From NCBI GenBank assembly GCA_011799875.1, contig CM022301.1:210759888-210823887 (forward strand): a stretch of 64,000 bases of DNA. The letters run 5' to 3'. A program made the translations under genes and the position numbers. Each line of letters opens with the position of its first letter. The stretch's first letter is position 1. Under the pieces are notes generated by a model. That model was not told the origin of the DNA and did no database searches. It saw nothing but the letters and a program-made list of their open reading frames with translations. Source of the DNA: Thinopyrum elongatum (taxonomy: Eukaryota > Streptophyta > Magnoliopsida > Poales > Poaceae). Shown in pieces: positions 10,994 through 21,953 of this stretch.

Positions 10994-11834
10994 ATGGAAT
11001 TGAGGTTGCCTCATATTATTCGTCTTTATCATGTCTTTCTTGAAAATGATGGAAAGTAAAATTGTGCTCAATTGTTAGAAGAAGAATTCAATAAAATGTT
11101 TGGCATAAAAACTTTGAATGATGAGCATGATTGCAATGTTACTAGTATGAATTCTTTGAATATCCATGATGCTAATGATATGCAAAGCCATAAGCTTGGG
11201 GATGTTATGTTTAATGAAGATGATATTTTTAGTCCCCCAAGATTTGATGTTCAAATTTGTTATAACGAGTGTATGCCTCCTATTTATGATGATTATAATT
11301 ATGAAAGTGGATTTGGAGAGGTCATAACTTTATTTTGTGATGAGTCCACTATTTTGGAAGAGGTTTCAATTGACTATGATAAAAAAAGTTGCTATCTATG
11401 ATGATTATTGTGATGACATGTATGCTATAAAGAATAATGATATCCATGAAACTTGTCATCATGATTTTAGTGCTCAAATTGATTATGTGAATCAAGTGTC
11501 TCATGATAGTTATTTTGTTGGGTTTGCTCCCACTACTATTAATGAGAAGAAAATTGCTTATGTGGAGAGTAGTAAAAAATTTATGCATGTGGATCATGAA
11601 AAGAATGCTTTATGTGATAGCTATATTGTTGAATTCTTTCATGATGCTACTGAAAATTATTATGAGAGAGAAACATATGCTTTTACATATCTCAATAATC
11701 TCAAGTTTCCCCTCTATGTCTTGAAAGTTTTGAAGTATTGCTTGTTTTGCCTTCCTATGCTAGATGATTCTTGCTCCCATGAATTATTTTCTCACAAAAT
11801 CCCTATGCATAGGAAGTGGGTTAGGCTTAAATAA
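10994..11834 (+). pseudogene. Orphan ORF of the truncated Gypsy element, broken
   Basis: The frame starts at the ATG at 10994 (M-E-L-R-L-P-H), about 100 bp after the primer site. It hits a TAA at 11057-11059, then is open to 11401. The product continues in another frame to 11834 after a shift in the A-run near 11385-11391. It is acidic and rich in Asp, Tyr and Asn (repeated D-D-Y-x-Y/C segments), with M-F-G-I-K-T-L-N-D-E-H-D near the start. I recognise no gag, protease or polymerase motif. It occupies the place of gag in a non-autonomous element; its function is unknown. Confidence 0.5.
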
Positions 11835-14039
11835 TGTGCTTGCCATGTGATTCATGATGCTCTCTTTGTGTTTCAATTCTTTACTTCTATGTGAGCATCA
11901 TTGAAATCATCATACCTAGCTAAAAAGGGCATTAAAGAAAACCTCTTGTTGGGAGACAACCCAACACTTATACTTACTGTTTTTGTGTTTTCCCATTATT
12001 AAGCTACTGTAGTAATCATGTTCTATAGCTTTTGTTTCAATAAAGTGCAAAGTAAAACCTTTGGGATAGTGTGGATGATAGTTGACTTGATCCTGCCAAA
12101 AAACAGAAACTTTTGCGCCCAGTTCTAGAATTTTGTAAATTCACAGAAACGTGCTATTGCTCTGATTTTTTACAGATGATTGCTATATAAATTCCCTATG
12201 TTATCCTAAGTTTTCAGAATTTTTAGAGTTCCAGAAGTATGGTCATTATTCAGATCATTACAGGCTGTTCTGTTTTTGACATATTCTGTTTTCAATGCAT
12301 AGTTTGCTTGTTTTAGTGTTTCCGTAGCTTATATTAGGTGATATAAATTGTGGAAATGATAAGATACAGTAGGCATTATGTGGAAACAATTATGAATCTT
12401 GTCTTTGACAGTACCAAAGTGAATGATTTGCTTTATTATACTAACGCATCTCACAAAGTTCCTTTAAGTTTTGTGTGATTGAAGTTTTCAAGTTTTGGAT
12501 GAGATATCAACATGAGAAGAATAAGGAGTGGCAAGACCCTAAGATTGGGGATGCCCAAGGCGCCACAAGTTAATATTCAAGGAAGACCCAAGCAACTAAG
12601 CTTGGGGATGCGCCAGAAGGCATCCCCTCTTTCATCTTCAACATTATCGGTAACTTCACTTAGAGCTATATTTTTATCCGTCACATGATATGTGTTTTTC
12701 TTGGAGCATCATTTTATCTTATTAGTATTTTATTGGTGTTATTTAGAATAATTTTTTGCATCTCTTACTTCCATAAAAGTGTGAAGTATAGCCTTTACCA
12801 TGCTTATTTTGCAAGTCTATATGTGGCTGTTTGAAAACAGAAAGTTGCATGCTAGGGCGTGAATTCTTGAGAAAAGTCAGAATGTGATAAAAGCTTGAAA
12901 TTTTGACACAATATGATATGATAAATTTTCTACAGTGTGGTAAATGTTCAGAATTTTTTCAGGTAAATAAGTATGGATACTTCTTCATCCATTACAGACT
13001 ATGCTGTTTAGACAGATTACTGTTATGATTGCATTGTTTGCATATGTTTGCTTGTTTAGTAATTCTATTTGAGGATAGGAGTATTAAATATGCAGAGGCA
13101 TTTAGTATGCAATGTTAAATTATAATTTAAGTGATTTTCTATAGTAGGTAATAATAAGGTTTTGCATTGATTTATACTAACTTATCTCACGAGTTCTTGT
13201 TGAGTTTTGTGTGGATGAAGTTTAAAAGAATTAGGGAAACCGTGATATGAGAGGAATTAAGGAGACACAAGAGCTCAAGCTTGCGGATGCCCAAGGCATC
13301 CCAAGATAATATTCTAAGAATACTCAAGCATCTAAGCTTGGGGATGCCCCGGTAGGCATCCCACCTTTCTTCATCAACAATTATCAGTTGAGCCTAAGTT
13401 TTTGCTTGTTCACATGATGTGCGCTATTTTTGGAATGTCATTTTATTTTGTTTTGCTTGCTGTTTTAATAAAAATTCTTAGATATGAAAGTTTTTTAAAT
13501 GAGAGAGAGTCCTCAAATAGCTACCCATTTACTTAACTACTCGCTTGATCTTCACTTATATCTTTTTGGAGTAGTTTGTCATTTACTCTTGTGCTTCACT
13601 TATACCCTATGAGTAAATTGTTGAATGAATTGAATATCATGAAGTTGAAATTATATGTTCATATCATGCCTAGTAGTAGCTTGACATTGGGTTTAGAAAG
13701 TGAAAACTATTGAAGCTTGACAATCACAATATTGGTCATACAAGCAATTCATGAATTATTAGTATAAGGAAGAGAACTTTCGCATACAAATATATTATCT
13801 TGGACATCTTTTATGATTGTGAATACCCATTAATTATTTTCGAATTTAAGAAAATTAGTTGAAGTTGGACAAGGAAGACAACGTAGTGAGTTATGTTTGG
13901 GTATATTTGCATAGAATTTATATTGTTATGGATCCTCCACATGTGGTGTTTTCTTAGGATCTTTTGCTAGCCAAAAATTCGTACTTAGAGATACTACTTG
14001 TGCATCCAAAATCCCTTAAACCTAGTTTCTTGCCATGAG
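11835..14039 (+). other. Non-coding 3' interior with two diverged repeat modules
   Basis: No gene is seen. Two diverged modules of about 0.6-0.7 kb (roughly 12060-12640 and 12810-13370) each end with a pair of TAAGCTTGGGGATGCCC-like motifs: 12540-12556 with 12597-12613, and 13276-13292 with 13333-13349. The array interior has one such module at about 880-1431. The modules share the order of short conserved stretches but differ at many positions. Confidence 0.6.
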
Positions 14040-14988
14040 TGCCGGGGTTCAACACGGCCACATATGGGGCCATCGGCCCCTTTGTGGTTCGGCAAGCAGG
14101 AAGGGCGCGTTGCACAAAGGGCGAGAACGTAAAGCAGCGCGGCAGTGATGACACAGGCAATTTTTACCCAGGTTCGGGCCGCTGCGAGGCGTAAAACCCT
14201 ACTCCTGCTTTGGTGGATTGATGAAAGGACGGTGGTGGAGATGCAGCTCTCAAGCCCGGGAAGGTCACCTTGGGACGAGAGCAGCTACGCGCGTATGAGT
14301 GTACAAGGGTCCGAATCCTTTTTAAGGTTGCCATGGCCCTCCTTTTATAGGTCAAGGGGTTACCACAATGGCAAAACAGTCATTATCTAGTGATTAGATA
14401 GCCACAGTGCTATCATACCTAACTCTGCATACAGGATAGGGTGCATTAAATGCACAACTTAGTGTCACATCATGGGGGTAGCCCGGCAAGCCTTGGCGTG
14501 CTATTCATCCACCTTCTCGCTTGCCTGCGTGACACGCCTCTGGACGGGTGTCATTTGGGGGTGGTCTTCCTCAGAAATGGTTGCCATGTGCCAAATAACA
14601 GCCACTTAATCACTTGGGGGCTCAACACCGCACCGATAGGTGACTTGCATTGCTGTGAGGTGGAGTGGTGGCGTCTTGGCGGGGTGATCCGCCCTCGGTG
14701 TCCCCGGCAAGCTTGCCGGGGGGGAATCTTGAGACTTGTCTTCGGGGTGACCTCGACCATGCCAGGCTCGCCTGCCCGGCAAGGGAGGTTTTTCCTTAGC
14801 GATATCTTAATCATTTGGCTTGTCTTGGTCTTCCTGGTCCGCTCTTTGATTTCTCAAAGAGCTATATCTTCTGCTTGGCCTTGCCTCGGATGCTTGGTGC
14901 AGTTCGCTTTGTTGTTGTCGTCCCAGAGACTTGCCTATCCGGGCACAAGTCAGGGGGAAACATACACCCCTGTTTGTGTACCCCGATA
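14040..14988 (-). repeat. O1 left LTR (3' LTR by orientation), 949 bp
   Basis: It starts TGCCGGGGTTC (right copy TGTCGTGGTTC) and ends GTACCCCGATA (right copy CCCCGACA). Both LTRs are 949 bp but differ at many positions, so the pair is old. It contains a minus-strand TATA-like CTATAAAAGG (14341-14350), a 20-bp perfect palindrome at 14702-14721 and the LTR core block at 14164-14210 that is shared with F and O2. Confidence 0.92.
14341..14350 (-). promoter_or_regulatory. Putative O1 LTR TATA box
   Basis: CTATAAAAGG on the minus strand, in the direction of O1 transcription. The right LTR has the same sequence at 31055-31064. Confidence 0.5.
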
Positions 14989-15373
14989 GAAGCCCCTGGG
15001 CCTGAGCCATACGTGTCGCCGAGCATGTTGGGTTAGGTACAAAATGGTGCACGGACACGTGTCGATGAGGTGCTGCGCGTGCAGCAATTTGTCATGATGA
15101 CCAGTCAATCCAACGTCCACTCCACAAAATTACCGCAGGTTGTGGGGTCTTGGGACTGTAGCAGTTAATGTAAAATGGTAACTTTCTAAGGGAAAGCAGC
15201 GAAGAGCCGTTCCTCCCCCCATGTTCGTCCTCATACAAAGGAAAAACGCGAAGGGGCGCCTCATTCACACCCGTTCTCCATCATTGTCTTTCTCAAGCCA
15301 AGCCACCGCTCCCGCGCCCACATTCACCTCTGATGCCTCATTCAACCTTCCATCCCTTCCAGGGCTCCTGACA
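14989..15373 (-). other. O1 polypurine tract and short spacer
   Basis: On the minus strand the last bases before the LTR read CCCAGGGGCTTC, a purine-rich tract in the expected place. The remainder up to the antisense start codon is non-coding and, on the plus strand, becomes pyrimidine-rich like a 5' leader. Copy B has a TATA-like CATAAAAAG at the equivalent of 15233, altered to CATACAAAG in this copy. Confidence 0.5.
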
Positions 15374-16816
15374 ATGGGAAAGAAAGCTGCCGCCGCAAGG
15401 GGGAAGCAGGCGGCCGCTGCGAAGGAGACGGCTGCGGAGGGGAACAAGAAGAGGGTGGCAGATTTGGACAGGAAGTGACGGGGACATGTGGTTTTCTTCC
15501 CGTCTAACCTAGAGAGCGATGCCCTGGTTGCAAGGTACGGATATATGTGGGGGAGGGAAGTTCCCAAGGGACATGGTGCACCCAAGGTCTTATCGGAGGG
15601 AAAGAATGATCCGCCGGATTCATACCAATTTTTCTGTGCATATTTCCTCTGCGGCCTCTGCCCTCCTTTTTCGGATTTCTTTGAGGCGATGACAGTAGTG
15701 TATGGGTTCCACCTCTTAGACTTCACACCAAATGCAATGGCGTGTATGGCAATTTTCGCTCACTTGTGCGATAATTTGGTCGGAGTCGCCCCCAATGTGG
15801 ATCTGTTCAGGCATTTCTTCGTCCCGAGGGTGGAGAACAAGTCCCACCATTCCAGGACCGTAAGCTGGATCCCTCAAGTGGTGAGGGAAAGTTGGGATTA
15901 CCTTCCTGGTCAGCAGCGCAGCAGATGGGAGGAGTGGCGGGCGGACTGGTGCTGGGTCCAGGACGAGGAGGCCCCAGAGTTTGGCCAGGTGCGGACAGAC
16001 TGCATTGTGCGCGGCAACGACTGGAGGGAATTTGGCCTTACAGACGATAGGCTTCGCCCAGCACTGAACATGATCACCCGTCTGAAGGCTGTCAGGTTAA
16101 CCATCGAACAAGTGGGAGCCGATTTCCTCTATCGCTGCATTGCGCCGCTGCAGAAGAGGGACATGTTTGCTTGGTGGTATGGAGATGCGGGGGACAGGAT
16201 GCTCCTATACCCAGGCCTGACCAATAACTTGTCAGTCTATGGCCACGCTTGGCTATGCGAACAATTGTTCGGAAGCCTTGGGCCATTCAAATTGCCAGCA
16301 AGGGTTGTCTCGCTGAATGTCAACTCCGCCCTGGACCAGATCTTGAAGTCGATGCCTGATTGCAACGCTTACGGGGTTGCGGGCGATTGGCAACTACCCG
16401 AGTTGGATGCAGAACTTGAATGGACCTCTAGCTTGGTGGAAAGGGCGACCAGGGTGGAGAACAACATGTTCAAGCGCACCTCCAAGGTAGAGGCGGAGTT
16501 TATCAAGAGGCGGGTTGAGGAGGACAGAGTGCTCCGAGCTGCCAAAAAGGCAAAGCCCGGAAGGGTAGAGGAAGAAGGGGAAGGGGAAGCCGAAGCCGAA
16601 GGCTCCTCCCACGACAGGGGCGAGGCGCATACCATGGACGAGGCTGCCGGGCACGACCTTGCCGGGGCTGAGCCTACCGGGATCGAGGCCTTATATGCCG
16701 CGGCAGCAGAGGTCCAGGAAAAGGACGAGGCCGGGGATGCGGAGCAACCCAAGGAGGATTGGCTCACAGCGGGTCCGCAAGCTCCCGAACCAGACCTGGA
16801 GCAGCATCCTCGCTGA
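15374..16816 (+). pseudogene. Antisense O1 gene, exon 1: Transposase_28-like domain (copy A)
   Basis: The start ATG at 15374 opens a basic Ala/Lys-rich leader (M-G-K-K-A-A-A-A-R-G-K). A TGA at 15476-15478 interrupts the frame, which then stays open from 15479 to 16816. The core resembles the Pfam family annotated as 'putative gypsy type transposon' (PF04195, Transposase_28): F-F-E-A-M-T-V-V-Y-G-F-H-L-L-D-F-T-P-N-A followed by L-F-R-H-F-F. An acidic Glu/Ala-rich tail follows. The domain's molecular role is not known. It lies opposite to O1's own transcription. The TGA is shared with copy B, so it predates the duplication. Confidence 0.7.
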
Positions 16817-16834
16817 TGGCTCAGCTGAGGAACA

Positions 16835-17154
16835 GTGGCTCCTGCTCCTGCGCCCGCCGCCAAGAGGGTGAAGAAGATCTCCTCCAAGAGTGACAGGGTG
16901 GACGCGCCGCGCCGTCATTCTTCTCGCCTTTCCGAGGCTAAGACCCCTCCCGCCAAGCGACGGGCGGTCACGGGAGTCGACTCCAGCTCCCAATCAGATT
17001 CGAGCTCCTCACGCAGCTCATCCTCGTCAGAGCCCCCTGGGCCCCAACAGAGTCTGCAGTTGCCGGGAAGCACCGCCGCCCCGACCCTGAAGAGGAGCAG
17101 AGAACCTCCACCACCCATGGGGTTTGCATTGGGCTCCATGCTCATTGATTCAGA
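16835..17154 (+). pseudogene. Antisense O1 gene, basic/Ser-rich segment (copy A)
   Basis: This frame is separated from the previous one by short stops and continues the product: A-A-K-R-V-K-K and P-A-K-R-R-A patches that look like nuclear localisation signals, then a long Ser run. It ends at a GT donor (GTAAGG, 17155). The equivalent in copy B ends at 33869. Confidence 0.55.
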
Positions 17155-17237
17155 GTAAGGATAACAATTTCTTCTATTGTTAAAGTTTCGCGTGCTTGTC
17201 GGCTTGCTGATTCAATCTTGTTCACTGCCTTTGACAG

Positions 17238-17653
17238 GGAAGTGGAGGAGGAGGAGGAGACCCTCGTCCACCGAGCCAAGCGGCTCAGGCATGCAGAGCC
17301 GCCGATGTCCCCGGGAGGCACGGGCTTGGCGGGGAGCAGCACGAATGATCGTGTGACAAGCCCCCGGCCCAGCCCCCGGCGTGAAAGCACGGGACTGATT
17401 CCCCCTGCCAAAGATGGTGCTGAAGAGCACCCCCCATCTCCAATCAAAGAGGAGGGAGAATCCGCCCAGGATGGGGCCTTCCAGGAGGGGTCCACTCTGC
17501 TTGCTGATCGAGCTGAGGGGACCCTGACGAGGACTCCCACGGATGGCCCCGCCCAGGTTGACGCCATAGTTACCGGGGAAGGGGCTGGCGTTCATGCTCC
17601 AGCAACTGATGTTGCCGGGCAAACTGAAGACCCTCCACGGCAAACAACTCCCT
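17238..17653 (+). pseudogene. Antisense O1 gene, acidic/Pro-rich exon (copy A)
   Basis: It follows an acceptor (TTTGACAG) at 17237 and encodes E-V-E-E-E-E-E-T-L-V-H-R-A-K-R-L-R-H and then low-complexity Pro/Gly/Glu sequence. A GT donor is at 17654. The frame is open throughout; copy B has the same exon at 33953-34367, with a stop at about 34197. Splicing is inferred from consensus sites and from the open frame. Confidence 0.5.
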
Positions 17654-17747
17654 GTAACATATTTGTTTTCCTTTATCATCTTGCTCCAAGTTCTTGGTCC
17701 TCCAATGCTTGTACCTCCTCATAATTGCCTGTTGCCTTTGCTTGCAG

Positions 17748-18363
17748 TAACATTGGCAGAGGAGCCCGAGTTGTTGGAGGAGGTGGCCAGCATCGGGAAA
17801 GATGTTGCTGAGGAGGCCGCAAAGATTGCTGCCGCGGAAGGGCAGGAACACGCCCCCGGGGGTGCTCAAGAGTCCCCGAAGGAAGCAGAGGAAGCCCCTG
17901 GCAGTGCGTTAGGATCAGGGGTGTTGGTTGAAGAGAAAATCCCCCTTCAAACCATGAGCCGTCCTCCCGCGTTTGGCACCTCGGCTGGGACCCCATAGCC
18001 AACTAGGGTTGGTGCTGTGCCCAACCTGGTCTCGGAGCCCCCGGTTCTTCGGCAACAGCGAGCGTAGAGCTAGATGAGGAGATCCAGCGCATCATGGCGC
18101 CATTGTCTCATCAAATTGGAGAAACTGATGGCTCTGTCGATGACGTCATGGACCTGTCTTTCCTGGAGTCCGTGGCGGTAGGCATTAACGAAATGCAGAA
18201 CCGGTACGGCCAGAAGTGGCAGGCACTCAAGGAGCAGCGCAATTCGGCCAACAGCGTTGATCAGAAGCTGAGGGACAAGGGCAGTGAGCTACATGAGTGG
18301 CATGGCAAGCAGTTCGAAGTTCTTATGTGGTAACAGGAGGTGGTCTCCATGTTGAAGGAAGAC
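17748..18363 (+). pseudogene. Antisense O1 gene, exon cut by the F insertion (copy A)
   Basis: It follows an acceptor TTGCTTGCAG. It encodes E-E-P-E-L-L-E-E-V-A-S-I-G-K, Ala/Glu-rich sequence, then E-L-D-E-E-I-Q-R-I-M-A-P-L-S and a helical region ending S-M-L-K-E-D. TAG and TAA stops (about 17996 and 18331) break it; the latter is CAA in copy B. The coding sequence resumes in frame at 28620 (V-T-A-R-E-A-C) beyond the F element, so F split a continuous exon. Confidence 0.6.
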
Positions 18364-18815
18364 TGTTAGTGTCAAAACCGGCAGACCTCGGGGTAGGGTG
18401 TCCCGAGCTGTGGATCTAGGATCGATGGGTAACAAGGGACGACGAACATAGTGTTCACCTAGGTTCGGGCCCTCTCGAAGAGGTAAAACCCTATGTCCTG
18501 CTTGATTGTATTTAATGTATAACATGGTTTATAGAGTAGATCTACCTCGAGATCAGCATGAGCTAAACCCTAAGGCTATGAGGTGATGAATGTAGCCCTA
18601 ACCCTAATGACTACAACCCTCGGTTTATATAGACACCGATATGGCTAGGGTTACCGAAGATAGATTACAATAAGGAATTAAAGAGATCCTCTGCCTTCTT
18701 GACTTGGAGGGCACACCACGGCTTCATAGATCTCTTGTCAATATACGGCTCCACCAGTCCGGCCCATGTACAATGGGCTGTCGCCCCGAGGACCCCTTAG
18801 TCCATCACTCCCTCA
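18364..18815 (-). repeat. F left LTR (3' LTR by orientation)
   Basis: It starts TGTTAGTGTC and ends ACTCCCTCA. A minus-strand TATA-like TATATAAACC is at 18622-18631, and the LTR core block is at 18456-18503. A stretch CCCTAACCCTAATG is only superficially telomere-like. It is followed by GTAGGCCCCGAAC, a purine-rich tract on the minus strand (18816-18830). Confidence 0.93.
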
Positions 18816-19208
18816 GTAGGCCCCGAACTTGCCTTCAACGACGGGGATTGTCTTCTAGAATCTTCACATCATCGGCTTGCGAGATGAGTTCCTTTACCCC
18901 GTTTGAAGCCGTGTTAATTTCGCCAAACTTTATCCGGAACCCGCTCTAATGTACTCGGGTCCGGATAGTCTCAAGATTCTAAGGTCCAGAGACATCTCGA
19001 TATTGAGGTGGGACCATCAGAGTTTAATGCCGTTCCTCGGGGCAAGGGCTTCGCACACCTTTCTAGAGGGCGTGCGGCCCAATGCCGTCCTTCCTCACAC
19101 CCGTCCTTTCGGCTTCATGATAAGATGCTTGTTTATAGATCCAAAGGTGCTGAGAACAGTTATCATCCCCTTCGCCAAGAACGACACCGAAAAAAATTCT
19201 CCAAGGCC
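18816..19208 (-). other. F polypurine tract and leader of the antisense gene
   Basis: The first bases form F's polypurine tract on the minus strand (GTTCGGGGCCTAC before the LTR). The rest precedes the antisense ATG and is conserved with 35515-35906. Frames that are open here have no recognisable content. Confidence 0.5.
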
Positions 19209-20153
19209 ATGGCCGACATCCCAGGTTCTTCCTCGTGCCCTCACGGCCCGCTCCCAGGCGATTGGTCGAGCTGCTCGGTCTCGCATATCCAGCTGAGTCA
19301 CTTGCAGACGCATCGCTTCCTCCCTTCGGCCGATCTGGTCCCAGTCCGCGCCCGTCTCATCTCCATTGATGGCCATGCCCTTGCCGAGAACTCCCCCGCC
19401 CCAAACAAGGAGGAGAGGGTATGTCTTGTGCCCTGCCTTCTAAGAGGTTTGGGTTTTCCTATTCATCCTTTTCTACGGGGTCTGCTAGAGTTCTATGGGA
19501 TCCAGCTCCACAACCTCACCCCAGGGTCGATATTGCACATTTCTGGCTTCGTAGCCTTGTGCGAGATAGTTCTGAGTTGCGAGCCCCACTTTGACTTGTG
19601 GAGGAAGTATTTCTGTCTTGTCCCCCGCATCCGGGAGGGATCTATATTTGAGGCAGGTGGCGCCAAAGTATGGCGAATAGCTGGGATAGGGTACCCAATC
19701 GGGACCCCACAGAAAGTTCCCGAAGGATGGACTTCGGAGTGGTTTTATATCGAAGATGTTCCCCTCACCGATCCAATTCAGCTAGGGCTTCCCGAATATT
19801 CAAATGACCCGCCTATAAAGTGGTACAACTGGTAGCCTAGAGGCCCTTCCCACCAGGATAGCGAAGAAGTGCGTGCACTATCAGCCAAGATCAGGCTGCT
19901 AACTAGCAGCAAGCTGACCATGATCAAAGTTATGGCCATCGCCATTACCCGATGCGTGCAACCCCTCCAACAACGGGGTCGCCCTTTATGGTGTTATAAC
20001 GGGACCAACGATGTAACACGTCACCAGCGGCACGGGCCAGACAACAAGGCGGCCCTGGCCAAAATATTGGCCGATCTCTTCAAGGGAGACGAAGTAGAGT
20101 TTGCTCGCATGAGTATTCGAGAAGGCTGCTCCGGATACAATCCGGCGGACAGG
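19209..20153 (+). pseudogene. Antisense F gene, exon 1: Transposase_28 domain (copy A)
   Basis: The ATG at 19209 (M-A-D-I-P-G-S-S-S) matches the ATG of the intact copy at 35907. The core G-F-P-I-H-P-F-L-R-G-L-L-E-F-Y-G-I-Q-L-H-N-L-T-P-G-S-I-L is split here only for citation (two runs under 20 residues) and is the signature of PF04195, with F-D-L-W-R-K-Y-F-C-L after it. A TAG at 19833-19835 breaks this copy; copy B reads CGG there. The exon ends at a GTAAGT donor (20154). Genes antisense to gag-pol are known in the Tat group of plant Gypsy elements; their function is not established. Confidence 0.8.
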
Positions 20154-20221
20154 GTAAGTCATAATCCATTACTTTGAGTCCATAGATCACGCCAAATTTT
20201 TACCGGTCGCCACTTGAACAG

Positions 20222-20622
20222 GGATGGAGGTGTCAGGTTGCGTCCATTAGTTGTCCTCCTCCTCAACCAGAGAATCACTCTCGTGATGGCAATCCAAGGT
20301 ATCATGATGACCCAGAGACGTCAATCAAATTTGAAGATGGGGTGTTCTATCAGGAGGGCCTTGACGACGTCAAGGTGGCTGTGACAGACGATCACCCCGG
20401 GGCTCTTCCCTATTCCTCAGTAAGTGAAAAGAAGACCCTCTCCCGAACAGGACACCCGTCTCGCACTACCCCCCACGTGCTGACTTCTACTCCCAAGGGT
20501 CACCGCATTACGCGTAAGAATGCCTCGAGAGGAGCACGGACCGCGCCGGCTCCGGCCCTTGATGGGAGATCAAAGAGGAAAGCCTCTGCCAAAGCGGAGG
20601 CACCTGCCTCCTCGGCCCAGAG
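20222..20622 (+). CDS. Antisense F gene, exon 2
   Basis: It is bounded by an acceptor (TTGAACAG) and a GTAATG donor. The frame is open throughout: G-W-R-C-Q-V-A-S-I-S-C-P-P-P, an acidic part ending E-D-G-V-F-Y-Q-E-G-L-D, then a basic part with S-K-R-K-A-S-A-K. Copy B has the first 145 bp (36920-37064) before it is cut. Low-complexity basic sequence suggests a nuclear, nucleic-acid-binding or linker region. Part of a broken gene: the stop lies in exon 1. Confidence 0.6.
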
Positions 20623-20695
20623 GTAATGTATTTCAGAATCGCTGCGAGGGTCGCCGTTGGCACTTTTTTTTATTAAAGCTAGCTCAATTTTGTAG

Positions 20696-21011
20696 AAGGC
20701 GCATGCTTCTACACCAATCCGAAGATCACCCGGATGCGCCGAACCGCAACTCCAGTCCCAAGTCTTCGGCACAAGCCAGAGCATCCTCCGAACATGCGGC
20801 GGCTGGCGTACCCCCGGCGGACTCCGACGATGTTTCGGTCACTAATTCTGAAGTCGAGAGCGTAATGAACCATCACCACCGGAGGGAGACTTTATGTCAT
20901 ACTGCCTTTGCCGAACAGGAATTTAATGTTTTTAGTTCGGTGGATGCGTACCTTGGAGCGGCCCGGACAGGTCTGGACGTGATTGCCGGTCTATTTGCCG
21001 CCAAGGTGCAG
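20696..21011 (+). CDS. Antisense F gene, exon 3
   Basis: It lies between a TTTTGTAG acceptor and a GTATAT donor. The frame encodes R-R-R-M-L-L-H-Q-S-E-D-H-P-D near the start, then a Ser/Ala-rich acidic stretch and V-D-A-Y-L-G-A-A-R-T-G-L-D-V-I-A-G-L-F at the end, a predicted amphipathic region. No known domain recognised. Confidence 0.55.
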
Positions 21012-21116
21012 GTATATAGCTTAAAAGCAGATCATGTTCCCTAACCAACTAGTCCCCAAGCCTTAATTCGGGCGGGACGACTGAGTTAAGGGTGTATAAT
21101 GATATTATTTTTGTAG

Positions 21117-21953
21117 GCCGCAAGAGATCAGAACAAAAAGCTGTCCGAGGACCTTGAAGTGAGCCAGACACAGTTGGTCGAAGCCAAGGCCGAACTGGAT
21201 GCGGCTCACAAAGCCAGCAACGAATTGTCCGGTGAGTAGTAAAGACTGTTTTTGTAGGTATACATTGTATGCCAAGCATTAACACAGTATTCTCCATACA
21301 GCCGCGGGAGCTATAAGCGAGCTGCGGAGGGAGCTGGAGGCTGGTAAATGAGTACTGACACGAAGTTAGGAGGAGAAAAATGAGCTCAAGGCAGAAAATC
21401 AACGGCAAGCCAAGGAAATTAAGAGCTTGAAAGCTCAGCTGGCCCAAACCATGGAGGAAAACCAGAAGCTGAAAGGTGGCATATTCGGTAAATGCTGATC
21501 ATACCGTGCTGTTGACAAGTGTCATTGATGTGTTAATGGTGATGTGCAACAGCTGCTTTGCTAGGTCTCCTGACTGGGCGGCCTGAGGAAGAAGTAGGTG
21601 CTTATGACGGGAACCTTCTAAAGGAACTGTCGAAGACCTATGAAAAGGCCCGGAAAGCCATGAAGAGCATGGCGAAGGCATTATGGCCGTCAAATGCGCC
21701 ACCAGAGAGTATGGCCGAACTAGCCAGTTGCTTTAAAGGGGCTCGGCAAAGGTTTGAGTTATGGAAGGTCTCGGCCTGCTGAGAAGGAGCGCGCGAGGCG
21801 TGGGCTATGGTAAAGACACGCTTCACCAAGCTAGACCCGGTGCATATGGCCCGGGTTGGTCCCATGGGCCCTGACGGTCAAGAGATACCACTGAGCTTGG
21901 TGTATGATGAAGTGATGCAAGTGCTCGCTATTCTCAAAAGGATTGTGCTTTAG
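21117..21953 (+). pseudogene. Antisense F gene, C-terminal coiled-coil exons
   Basis: Exons at 21117-21231, 21302-21343, 21370-about 21486 and 21553-21953 have mostly canonical splice signals; the 26-bp gap at 21344-21369 is too short for a plant intron and may be a shrunken one. The product has heptad-like helices (L-S-E-D-L-E-V-S-Q-T-Q-L-V-E-A-K; L-K-A-E-N-Q-R-Q-A-K-E-I-K-S-L-K) and a conserved end L-V-Y-D-E-V-M-Q-V-L-A-I-L-K. A TGA at 21780-21782 interrupts the last exon, and the natural stop is TAG at 21951. It fits a Transposase_28 plus coiled-coil architecture like that of the O1 gene. Confidence 0.6.

Larger units (their letters stand above)
9956..14039 (+). mobile_element. Truncated non-autonomous Gypsy element (WHAM-like)
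   Basis: It consists of a left-truncated LTR (to 10867), a tRNA-Asp primer site, one decayed ORF and a long 3' interior. The O1 element interrupts it at 14039/14040. The rest of the interior and the 3' LTR are not found in the window, probably lost in the deletion that also removed the right part of O1 copy B. The orientation follows from the primer site. The family name is tentative. Confidence 0.72.

Noticed and set aside
11385..11395. Programmed frameshift in the A-run of the orphan ORF
   Set aside because: The same gene also has an upstream stop codon, so simple decay is the easier explanation.
14170..14180. GGTTCGGGCC as part of a tRNA gene (B box)
   Set aside because: No A box at the right distance and no cloverleaf; it belongs to the shared LTR block.
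14450..14989. 179-codon plus-strand frame and matching minus-strand frames in the O1 LTR
   Set aside because: They lie in LTR sequence; in the second LTR the frame is changed, and no domain is visible.
15265..15726. 153-codon minus-strand frame that could have been O1 gag
   Set aside because: It overlaps the Transposase_28-like exon, has no gag motif, and codon structure favours the plus strand.
16369..16887. 172-codon Ser/Ala-rich minus-strand frame
   Set aside because: Shadow of the acidic GC-rich antisense exon on the plus strand; low complexity and repeated in copy B for the same reason.
18580..18610. Telomere-like CCCTAACCCTAA in the F LTR
   Set aside because: Only two units, and present in each F LTR as normal LTR sequence.
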